From RGIG7213 sp045124505 (GTDB lineage Bacteria > Bacillota > Clostridia > Oscillospirales > CAG-272): a DNA stretch of 64,000 nt. Every line of letters starts with the position of its first letter. The stretch's first letter is position 1. The notes below the pieces were generated by a model. The model was not told the origin of the DNA and searched no databases. It worked only from the letters and a program-made list of their open reading frames with translations. Location of the stretch: positions 1 to 64,000 of the forward strand of contig JBGVLZ010000123.1 of assembly GCA_045124505.1 (NCBI GenBank). Direction: 5' to 3'. A program made the position numbers and the translations under genes. Shown here piece by piece: positions 57,630 through 64,000 of this stretch.

Positions 57630-59153
57630 TTAGTTTTTTTCCGTTACGTAAAACTCTGTATTTGTTTCATTTGTTTTGTTGATGCTGTTATATACTTTAG
57701 TGCCGATATAGCACAGAGGGAACGAAATTATCATGGCAATACATGCAAAGTGCGGGCCGAGGGCTGAAAGCTCACCAAGCGGTGTTGACACGGAAATTCC
57801 TCCGAGCTTGCATACAAGCGGAGGCAAAGCCGCTATAAATCCGCCTATCATGCCTGTCCATGCGCCTGCACGGTTCAGCTTCTTCCAGAAAAGGCTGAGA
57901 ATGTACGGTGCCATGAATGAACCCGAAATAATACCCCATGAATACGACATCATAACGAGTATCGGCGTGCCGGGTGTTATGGCGATAACAAATGAAAGAA
58001 GAATGAAAATCACGGAAACTATCTTACTTACCGTGCCAGCCTTTTCTCCCGATACCTTTTTCATGCATACAGGAACGATAAAGTCCATTGAAAGCGTTGA
58101 TGCCGCTGTTATCGTAATTGAAGCGAGAGTTGAAACGGATGCTGATATCAGAAGCACGAGAATTATGCCGAGCAGCACCGTCGGTACGTTTGCAAGACTC
58201 AGGACATTGGGAATGATGTTGTCATATACTCCGTTTGCAAATGCTTCGGGGAAAAGTCTTGAAAGCGAACCTATAAAGTAACCGCCTCCCGCAATTATAA
58301 GACAGAAGAGCGTTGAAATAACAGTGCCTCTTGTGACCTCTGCCTTGTCCTTGATGCCGTAGTATTTATGTATCATCTGCGGAAGTCCCCATGTACCGAA
58401 TGAGGTCATAAGAACTGTCGCCCAAAGGCTTATGTGGTCTTTTGCGGTGAGCTGAAGCTGAGATGTTTTGTCTATTATATTTGATATTCCGTTTGTAAGA
58501 CCGCCGACCTGCTCCGAGCGCATTATAACAACTATAAGCGCTATAACGCCGCCGACCATTATGATACCCTGCAAAAAGTCAGCCTTGAGTGTTGCCATAT
58601 AACCGCCAAGCACGACAAGCAAAGCCGCGACGACCGCAATTATAACACAGCACAGTATCTCGTCAACGCCGAGAAGAATACTGCAAACACTTGTAAGACC
58701 CTTGTAAACCGATGCGGAGTAGGGAAGTAAGAATATAAATGTTACGAATACGCAGAATTGCTTCATTACCTTGTCGCCGAAGCGTTTTTCAAAGAATTGA
58801 GGCATTGAGCGTATATCGTGGTGCCTTGTTATATCTCTTGTTCTGTTAGCAAGCACAAGCCACGCAAACAGTGCACCGAAAATTGCATTTCCGAGACCGG
58901 GCAAAACACCCCAAAGACCGTAATTCCAGCCTGTTGTGCCTGCGTATCCGATGAACATAACTGCGGAAAAATATGCTGTTCCGTATGAAAAAGCGGAAAA
59001 CCATGCGTTTGCGTTACGTTTTCCTACCGTAAAATCACTTACGTCCTTTGAGCCTCTTCTTGACATCAGACTGACAATGACCATTATCAGGACGTATACG
59101 ACAATAGTACCATAGATGATAAGTTCTTTACTTGACATTACAATATTCTCCAT
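57630..59153 (-). CDS. Sodium:solute symporter (SLC5 family)
   Basis: A protein of 507 residues with about 13 membrane helices of the LeuT-like SSS family. Diagnostic parts are SDFTVGKRNANAWFSAFSYG then TAYFSAVMFIGYAGTTGWNY, GTWGLPQMIHKYYGIKDKAE and ISASVSTLASITITAASTLS at the Na2 site. It imports a small organic molecule with Na+. Its place upstream of paaK and iorAB suggests an aryl-acid or amino-acid substrate. The start is ATG 59153. The small membrane protein gene precedes it by 26 nt. Confidence 0.92.
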   Translation of the reverse strand: MENIVMSSKELIIYGTIVVYVLIMVIVSLMSRRGSKDVSDFTVGKRNANAWFSAFSYGTAYFSAVMFIGYAGTTGWNYGLWGVLPGLGNAIFGALFAWLVLANRTRDITRHHDIRSMPQFFEKRFGDKVMKQFCVFVTFIFLLPYSASVYKGLTSVCSILLGVDEILCCVIIAVVAALLVVLGGYMATLKADFLQGIIMVGGVIALIVVIMRSEQVGGLTNGISNIIDKTSQLQLTAKDHISLWATVLMTSFGTWGLPQMIHKYYGIKDKAEVTRGTVISTLFCLIIAGGGYFIGSLSRLFPEAFANGVYDNIIPNVLSLANVPTVLLGIILVLLISASVSTLASITITAASTLSMDFIVPVCMKKVSGEKAGTVSKIVSVIFILLSFVIAITPGTPILVMMSYSWGIISGSFMAPYILSLFWKKLNRAGAWTGMIGGFIAALPPLVCKLGGISVSTPLGELSALGPHFACIAMIISFPLCYIGTKVYNSINKTNETNTEFYVTEKN

Positions 59154-59179
59154 TCTGCTGAATCAGGGTAACAGCACCG

Positions 59180-59716
59180 TTACTTTTTTGTTTTCTTTTC
59201 GGGTAACAGCCTTATGTTTTTGTATCCGAGTACATATACGATAAACGTAATAAACACTGAAATGAATGGGGTGACCGCATATGCAAACGGGTTTGCATTA
59301 AGCTCCATACCGTTTATTATGATATTTTCAAATAAACCGATGTAAACTGCCTGCATCATGCGCAAAACAGCATTTACCACTGTATAAAGCCCCTGTATAT
59401 CACCGAAATAAGAAATAACGGTGAGAGCTGCAAATATAAAATTGGGAATGTTTGCGATGAGTGATACATAAATGGGCTTTGCAAAGTTTGCCTTTTCGCC
59501 CGTTACATCGTTGTGTATTCTGTCAGCACCGCCGACTTCCCACATAAAATCATATATTACGAGAAAATAAAGCAATATTCCAAGCACGCTTGCACCGACC
59601 ATAAGCAGCGGATTGTTAAGCGTTGCGCCTGCCGTGACAAAGCCGTATACAGCAAGTGCGATCTGTGCTAAAAACAGCTTTACCGAATCGTAAAACGACG
59701 ATTTGAAGTATGACAT
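59180..59716 (-). CDS. Hypothetical four/five-helix membrane protein
   Basis: A protein of 178 residues. Hydrophobic segments are near 14-34 (FLAQIALAVYGFVTAGATL), 36-56 (LLMVGASVLGILLYFLVIYD), 83-103 (PIYVSLIANIPNFIFAALTV) and 146-168 (VTPFISVFITFIVYVLGYKN). A charged end follows (IRLLPEKKTKK). No family is recognised with confidence. It is the first gene of the minus-strand run leading into the symporter, paaK and iorAB, and may assist the symporter, but this is only a guess from position. Confidence 0.7.
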   Translation of the reverse strand: MSYFKSSFYDSVKLFLAQIALAVYGFVTAGATLNNPLLMVGASVLGILLYFLVIYDFMWEVGGADRIHNDVTGEKANFAKPIYVSLIANIPNFIFAALTVISYFGDIQGLYTVVNAVLRMMQAVYIGLFENIIINGMELNANPFAYAVTPFISVFITFIVYVLGYKNIRLLPEKKTKK

Positions 59717-59953
59717 ATTTTTTTTGCCGCCTTTTAGATATAATTATACTGATATATTATATATCATGCGTATATATTATTATAGTCGAATATCTTTAAT
59801 AAAATTTTAACATTCTACCAAATCCGAAGCCTTGCGGCAATATCTGACATTCACGGCTGTCAAGCGTTATTTGATGGGTGAAATGATGTGTATTTTTATG
59901 GTGTCCTTTTTCTTTTTAATTGTAAATTATTTTTAAATACAATATTAAATAGG
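59717..59953. other. Divergent intergenic region, AT-rich
   Basis: This ~240-bp stretch between divergent genes holds no gene. It is strongly AT-rich next to the minus-strand start (ATATATTATATATCATGCG; TATATTATTATAG), where the promoter of the membrane protein/symporter operon must lie. No clear operator was seen. Confidence 0.5.
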
Positions 59954-60172
59954 TTGACAGAATATAAAAGATATTATATAATAAACCGATTATATGGCGA
60001 AGAACGGAGCTGAATTTCAGTCAAACGTATTCGTGTTTGATTAAATGCACGATTTTTTAAGCGTTTGTTGATATTGGTGTGGTGCATTAAGCACACTGTG
60101 TGCGCAAGAGGTTCTGCACATGCTCAGCGCCTCGAATTTGTTATTTGTTAAATTTTGAGTTTGGAGGATATT
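59954..60172 (+). promoter_or_regulatory. Consensus promoter with long 5' leader
   Basis: TTGACA (59954-59959), a 17-bp spacer and TATAAT (59977-59982) form a perfect promoter. The transcript would carry a leader of about 180 nt before ATG 60173, including a GTGGTGCATTAAGCACACTG region with GTGC/GCAC pairing. I do not recognise a known riboswitch class, but the leader is long enough for one. Confidence 0.65.
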
Positions 60173-61636
60173 ATGGGACTTAAAACCTTATTTGAACTTG
60201 CAAAATTTTCAGCAGAAAAATACAAGGATACCGTTGGATTTATTGATGAAGACTTATCAAAAACCTACGGTGAGTTTTTTGAAGATGTGGTTTTTGCCGC
60301 TAACAAATTGATAAAAATGGGCTTCAAGGGTAAGCACATAACGCTTTGCGGTGTTAACTCCTACGGCTGGCTCGTCGGTTATTTTGCCGCATCCACCATT
60401 GGTACGGTGCTTCCGCTTGGCGAAGGCATCGAATGGAATGAGCTTAAGAAGCTTTGCTCTGATGTTGACAGTGATTTTATCATAGCAGGCGAATATTCCG
60501 AGCTTAAGGGTGCTGACGGTATAACTGTTATGAGCTGGCGTGAGCTTTTGACAGACCGTGATTCAACACCTCTTACACCTCCCGAACCCGAGGATGTTGC
60601 CGTATTCGTTCCCACATCGGGCACGATGGGCAAAAGAAGAATATGCATGCTCACACACAAGAGCATTTCCGCAGACGTAAACGGTGCCGTTGCAACGGTA
60701 GACTTCAGCGGAAACACAGTGGCAACGCTTCCTTTCTTCCACAGCTTCGGTATACTTGCAGGTATTTTCGTATGTATGTATAACGGTGCAAGAATTGCCA
60801 TCTGCCCCGAAATACACCGTATGTACGGACTTTTCGCTAAAGAATCACCCCGTTTTGTATTCCTCGTTCCTGCTATTGCGGATGCGATGAAGAATGAAAC
60901 GGAAAAGGCAATTGCCAAAATGGTAGCAGGCGGTGCCGCAAGGGAAGAAGCTGAGGCAAAGGTGTATGCAAATGTACGCAACATGCTCGGCGGTAAATGT
61001 GAATTTGCAATTGTAGGCGGTGCGCCTCTTGCTCCTTCAACAGAAGATTTCTTTGAAAAAACACCTGTCAGACTTTGCTCAGGCTACGGTCTTACAGAAT
61101 GTTCTCCCGCAGTATGCGTTAACCCCCCTGAAAGACTCAGAAAAGGTTCTGTCGGCGTAATGCTCAAGGGTGTTGAGGTATCTATTCTTGAGCCCGATGA
61201 AAACGGATGCGGAGAAATTGCCGTAAAGGGCGACATCGTTATGAAGGGTTACTATAAGGATCCCGAATCCGATGCTGAGGTCTTCTCCGAGCACGGACTT
61301 CTCACAGGCGACATAGGCAGAGTGGATGAGGACGGATACGTATTCATCACAGGCAGAAAAAAGAACACTATCGTTCTTTCAAACGGTAAAAACGTAATGC
61401 CCGAGGAGCTTGAAGCGAAGCTTACGGATCTTCCCGCAGTTGTAGAAGCGCTTGTTTACGACGGCGGAAGCGTTGTAGCCGCAAAGATATATTCACTTTC
61501 ACCCGAGGAATGTAAGGCACAGATAAATGAGCTTAATGCAAGCTTGCCTATCTACAAGAGAATAACACAGATCACTTTTGTTGACGAGCCTCTCCCCAGA
61601 AACGCACTTAAGAAAATTATCAGAAAGCAGGGCTAA
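60173..61636 (+). CDS. Acyl-AMP ligase (AMP-binding family)
   Basis: A protein of 487 residues of the ANL superfamily. P-loop-like A3 motif VFVPTSGTMGKRRICMLTHK, A5-type GYGLTECSPAV, A7-type TGDIGRVDEDGYVFITGRKK and the C-terminal catalytic Lys in PLPRNALKKIIRK are all present. The ligase lies 3 nt before a carrier-protein gene, so it probably loads an acyl group onto that carrier rather than onto CoA. GGAGG gives ATG 60173; the upstream TTG is rejected. The acyl substrate is unknown. Confidence 0.9.
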   Translation: MGLKTLFELAKFSAEKYKDTVGFIDEDLSKTYGEFFEDVVFAANKLIKMGFKGKHITLCGVNSYGWLVGYFAASTIGTVLPLGEGIEWNELKKLCSDVDSDFIIAGEYSELKGADGITVMSWRELLTDRDSTPLTPPEPEDVAVFVPTSGTMGKRRICMLTHKSISADVNGAVATVDFSGNTVATLPFFHSFGILAGIFVCMYNGARIAICPEIHRMYGLFAKESPRFVFLVPAIADAMKNETEKAIAKMVAGGAAREEAEAKVYANVRNMLGGKCEFAIVGGAPLAPSTEDFFEKTPVRLCSGYGLTECSPAVCVNPPERLRKGSVGVMLKGVEVSILEPDENGCGEIAVKGDIVMKGYYKDPESDAEVFSEHGLLTGDIGRVDEDGYVFITGRKKNTIVLSNGKNVMPEELEAKLTDLPAVVEALVYDGGSVVAAKIYSLSPEECKAQINELNASLPIYKRITQITFVDEPLPRNALKKIIRKQG

Positions 61637-61639
61637 TAA

Positions 61640-61867
61640 ATGTTAGAAGAAATACTTGAGATCATAACTGAAATAAACGGTCATGATGCGGACGAATATG
61701 ACGAAAATTCAAATCTTGCAACAGATATGGAGCTGTCCTCTTTTGACATAGTCCAGCTTGTTGCCGCTGTAGAAGAAAAATTCGACATAAGAGTTCCCAC
61801 GCGTGACCTTATCGGCTTCACTACACTTAAAAGCGTAGTCGATTACATACAGGCAGCTAAAAACTGA
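61640..61867 (+). CDS. Acyl carrier protein
   Basis: A protein of 75 residues with the acidic four-helix carrier fold. The phosphopantetheine attachment block, usually DSL, reads SSF here (DMELSSFDIVQLVAAVEEKF), with Ser34 the probable attachment site. IRVPTRDLIGFTTLKSVVDY is a typical helix III-IV end. It is co-transcribed with the acyl-AMP ligase. It is too far from fatty-acid genes to be the housekeeping AcpP and is likely dedicated to this ligase. Confidence 0.9.
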   Translation: MLEEILEIITEINGHDADEYDENSNLATDMELSSFDIVQLVAAVEEKFDIRVPTRDLIGFTTLKSVVDYIQAAKN

Positions 61868-61892
61868 CCGCAAAAGGGCATTGATAACAAAA

Positions 61893-61958
61893 AGCACCTT
61901 TCAAACGGGTGCTTCGATAAAAGGGATAGAGAGTGTTTACATTCTCTGTCCCTTTTTT
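61893..61958 (+). terminator. Double hairpin terminator
   Basis: AAGCACC..GGGTGCTT hairpin (61893-61915), followed by AAGGGATAGAGAGTG/CATTCTCTGTCCCTT with TTTTTT (61922-61958). Confidence 0.85.
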
Positions 61959-62002
61959 CTTGACAAGCACTGCTTCTGTATCCGCAGAAGCGATTTTATT
62001 TT

Positions 62003-62120
62003 GTCGATATGCCGTCGCTTCGCTTGGCTCGATATATTTGCCTTTCGGCAAATTCGATATGTTTTCGCTTCGCTCAAACTCGATATGATATAAATCCGCT
62101 ATTGCGGATTTATATCGACG
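62003..62120. repeat. CGATAT-linker palindrome array
   Basis: Palindromes (TTTGCCTTTCGGCAAA, GTTTTCGCTTCGCTCAAAC-like, AAATCCGCTATTGCGGATTT) are separated by TCGATAT and closed by GTCGATAT at the left and ATATCGAC at the right. Same linker and plan as 19254-19381. Confidence 0.8.
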
Positions 62121-62252
62121 CGTACCTGCTCCATGCATGTACGTCAATATATGTAATGAATACATTTGCACTCAAAATTTTTCCCTCACTATGTTTAAAA
62201 TCCTGCTTTTGATGAAAAAATAAGGACAGAACATACAAAAGGAGAACTTAAA

Positions 62253-62627
62253 GTGCTTATCAAAAGAGGAGATATTTTCTACGCAGACCTTTCACCTGTC
62301 GTCGGCTCGGAGCAGGGTGGACTGCGCCCCGTTCTTATCGTGCAGAATGATGTCGGAAACAAGTTTTCTCCGACGGTCATCGCCGCCGCTATAACAAGCC
62401 AGATATCAAAAACAAAGCTGCCGACACACATAGGCGTCTACGCTGATAATTACGGCTTGGCAAAGGACTCTGTCATACTGCTTGAGCAGATACGCACGCT
62501 TGACAAGCAACGTCTTAAAGAAAAAATGGGACATCTTGACGATGATGTTATGCATCAGGTGAATGAGGCGATATCTGTCAGCTTCGGACTGTCGGACAGC
62601 GTATCCGATGACGCCGCAATATCGTAA
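62253..62627 (+). CDS. MazF/EndoA-type mRNA interferase
   Basis: A protein of 124 residues of the MazF/PemK toxin family, RNases that cut mRNA at short sequences. KRGDIFYADLSPVVGSEQGG, then LRPVLIVQNDVGNKFSPTVI and AAAITSQISKTKLPTHIGV contain the conserved Arg (GGLRPVL) and Thr/Ser (AAITS) of the active site. SVILLEQIRTLDKQRLKEKM is the usual dimer/helix block. GTG 62253 follows AAGGAG. No antitoxin (MazE) frame is visible upstream, where only a palindrome array lies. In Bacillus the EndoA gene is likewise chromosomal and stress-linked. Confidence 0.92.
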   Translation: MLIKRGDIFYADLSPVVGSEQGGLRPVLIVQNDVGNKFSPTVIAAAITSQISKTKLPTHIGVYADNYGLAKDSVILLEQIRTLDKQRLKEKMGHLDDDVMHQVNEAISVSFGLSDSVSDDAAIS

Positions 62628-62641
62628 ACGGACAGCGTCAG

Positions 62642-64000
62642 ATGATAAACGAAAAAAATATAGATGCGAAAATTGCCTATTTTGACGGGGCATTACGTAT
62701 TGATTCAAGCTTTGATGCTGTCAGACGTGACATTATAACGTGCGGTAAAAAATGCAGCTTTTATTTCATTGACGGGTTGACAAAGGACGAAGTGATGCTC
62801 CGTATAATGGATCTTTTTATGAAGCTTAAAGAGTTCACACCGTCAAGCATAACCGACCTCAAAACCTTTTACGATACGTACATTCCGTATGTGGAGGTAG
62901 AGGGGGCAAAGGACGAAAATGCCCTTGTTACGGGCGTGCTTTCGGGCATGACTGCTATGGTGGTGGACGGTATTTCGGGCGCTGTGCTTATCGACTGCAG
63001 AACATATCCCGTCAGAAGCATTGAAGAGCCCGAAAATGACAAGGTCCTGCGAGGCGCACGTGTCGGTTTTGTTGAAACTCTCGTTTTCAATGCCGCACTT
63101 ATAAGGCGGCATATACGTGATGTGCGCCTTACAATGAAGATAAAAACAGCGGGAACATCATCAAAAACGGATATTGTGCTGTGTTACCTTGACGGCGTTG
63201 CGGATGAAAAACTGCTGTCGAGAATTGAAGAAAAAATTGATAAAATAAACGTGCCCGCCTTGTCGCTTGCAAGTGAATCTCTTGCGGAGTGTCTTATAAA
63301 AACAGGCTGGTACAACCCTTTTCCGAAAATCAGATATACGGAGCGTCCCGATGCCGCCGCCGCATCGATAATGGAGGGAAGCATCATTGTTTTATGCGAT
63401 AACTCTCCCTCAGCCATGATACTTCCGACGTGTATATTTGATTTTTTACAGGAAACGGACGACTATTATTTTCCGCCCCTGACGGGCACATACCTGCGCT
63501 TTGTCAGATGCTTTGTGTTTTTTCTGACGATGTTTTTGTCGCCCTTGTGGTATCTTCTCATCACGCATCCGCAGTATATACCGAAGGGGCTTGAATTTAT
63601 AAATGTCGCATCCACACCGACGCTTCCGATAATAGTCCAGCTTTTCCTGCTCGAATTTGCCGTTGACGGGTTGAAGCTTGCCGCACTCAATACGCCGTCC
63701 GTGCTTGCAGGGAGCTTTTCGATAATCGGCGGTCTTATCCTCGGTGATTTTGCCGTAAAGGTCGGGTGGTTCGTGCCGGAAACCATACTTTATACGGCGT
63801 TTGTCAGTATTGCGAACTTCGCCCAGCCGAGCTATGAGCTTGGGTATGCCTTTAAATTCATGCGTCTTATACTGCTTGCCTTGACGGCGCTTTTTGCAGT
63901 TTGGGGCTTTGCCTGCGGTGTTGTTCTTTCTCTTGTCTTTATTGCAACGAATAAGACCGTTGACGGTCAAAGACACTATCTTTATCCGCTGTTTCCCTTT
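62642..64000 (+). CDS. spoVAF: GerA-family spore germination protein, SpoVAF-like (partial at right edge)
   Basis: The frame stays open for 453 codons from ATG 62642 to the window end, so the C-terminus is missing. The soluble N-domain has ALVTGVLSGMTAMVVDGISG and the block EEPENDKVLRGARVGFVETL with FNAALIRRHIRD, the signature of the GerA A-subunit/SpoVAF group in spore inner membranes. SKTDIVLCYLDGVAD is closer to SpoVAF than to GerAA. Membrane helices begin near residue 290 (FVRCFVFFLTMFLSPLWYLL). Support for SpoVAF over GerAA is moderate. It indicates that the organism can form endospores. The start has only a weak ribosome binding site, 14 nt after mazF. Confidence 0.85.
   Translation, partial: MINEKNIDAKIAYFDGALRIDSSFDAVRRDIITCGKKCSFYFIDGLTKDEVMLRIMDLFMKLKEFTPSSITDLKTFYDTYIPYVEVEGAKDENALVTGVLSGMTAMVVDGISGAVLIDCRTYPVRSIEEPENDKVLRGARVGFVETLVFNAALIRRHIRDVRLTMKIKTAGTSSKTDIVLCYLDGVADEKLLSRIEEKIDKINVPALSLASESLAECLIKTGWYNPFPKIRYTERPDAAAASIMEGSIIVLCDNSPSAMILPTCIFDFLQETDDYYFPPLTGTYLRFVRCFVFFLTMFLSPLWYLLITHPQYIPKGLEFINVASTPTLPIIVQLFLLEFAVDGLKLAALNTPSVLAGSFSIIGGLILGDFAVKVGWFVPETILYTAFVSIANFAQPSYELGYAFKFMRLILLALTALFAVWGFACGVVLSLVFIATNKTVDGQRHYLYPLFPF

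Noticed and set aside
57630..59153. Proline symporter PutP
   Set aside because: Family-level similarity to SLC5 is clear, but proline specificity cannot be supported and the paaK/ior context points elsewhere.
59983..60172. Known riboswitch in the long leader of the acyl-AMP ligase gene
   Set aside because: No conserved core of a common class (T-box, SAM, TPP, FMN, c-di-GMP, ydaO) was recognised by eye; a covariance scan would be decisive.
62121..62252. MazE antitoxin gene before the MazF-type gene
   Set aside because: No open frame with a ribosome binding site and antitoxin-like sequence; the interval follows a palindrome array.
63446..63976. 176-codon minus-strand open frame at the right edge
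   Set aside because: It is the antisense of the spoVAF-like gene, which has clear family motifs on the plus strand.

Overview
The window looks like a chromosomal segment of an uncultured-type, gut-associated member of the Clostridia (Oscillospiraceae/Ruminococcaceae-like Firmicutes). This rests on gene content: a GerA/SpoVAF-type spore germination protein, a DarA-type cyclic-di-AMP receptor, an indolepyruvate:ferredoxin oxidoreductase, clostridial-style ribosome binding sites, and promoters of the form TTGACA-N17-TATAAT, often with TGTG just before the -10 box. The species cannot be named from the sequence alone.

Layout. 1-52 is the 3' end of a 23S rRNA, followed by 1.1 kb of repeats without genes. 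1.2-9.2 kb holds housekeeping and hypothetical genes (ASCH protein, dprA, XRE regulator, aroQ, a GT1 glycosyltransferase and a large surface protein). 9.4-9.9 kb is a five-tRNA cluster (Val, Asp, Phe, Gly, Cys). 9.9-14.9 kb is an island of small orphan genes. Several have near-identical promoter/leader sequences, common 3' motifs and long palindromic arrays between them, so they resemble single-gene cassettes; a decayed REP-associated transposase lies among them. 15-25 kb carries an alpha-L-fucosidase, two YwaF-like membrane proteins, a MATE exporter, an SLC13-like permease, an XRE repressor with a divergent membrane-protein gene, and two SGNH hydrolases.

25.0-35.8 kb is a compact, co-oriented virion operon under a consensus promoter: Cys-rich protein, small and large terminase, portal, scaffold-like protein, coat protein, connector-like protein, a possible gp10-like protein, XhlA/holin/amidase lysis genes, a glycine-rich fibre-like protein and a coiled-coil protein. 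There is no integrase, repressor or replication gene, and ordinary chromosomal genes lie on both sides. 36-39.6 kb has a zinc-ribbon protein, tcdA and a CBM9-like surface protein. 39.8-47.8 kb is a miaB - lipoprotein - permuted NlpC/P60-like pseudoenzyme - left-handed beta-helix protein - glmM - glmS - darA run centred on amino-sugar synthesis. 48.0-59.7 kb is all minus strand: an ACT protein, three DHHW proteins with one MBOAT O-acyltransferase (surface O-acylation), then iorB, iorA, a phenylacetate-CoA ligase, an SLC5 symporter and a small membrane protein (aryl-acid/amino-acid fermentation). 60.2-61.9 kb is an acyl-AMP ligase plus carrier protein. The window ends with a MazF-type RNase and the partial spoVAF-like gene.

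Intergenic DNA is unusually rich in structure. There are at least five repeat families: (i) REP-like hairpins edged by GTAGGG/CCCTAC, next to a RAYT remnant; (ii) arrays of small palindromes joined by a constant linker, in TGAAGC, GAAATC and CGATAT versions; (iii) nested palindromes next to an ATATTTCC/GGAAATAT hairpin; (iv) a ~180-bp MITE-like element; (v) a cloverleaf-like palindrome at 948-1061. The least conventional items are the cassette-like orphan island and the minimal virion operon.
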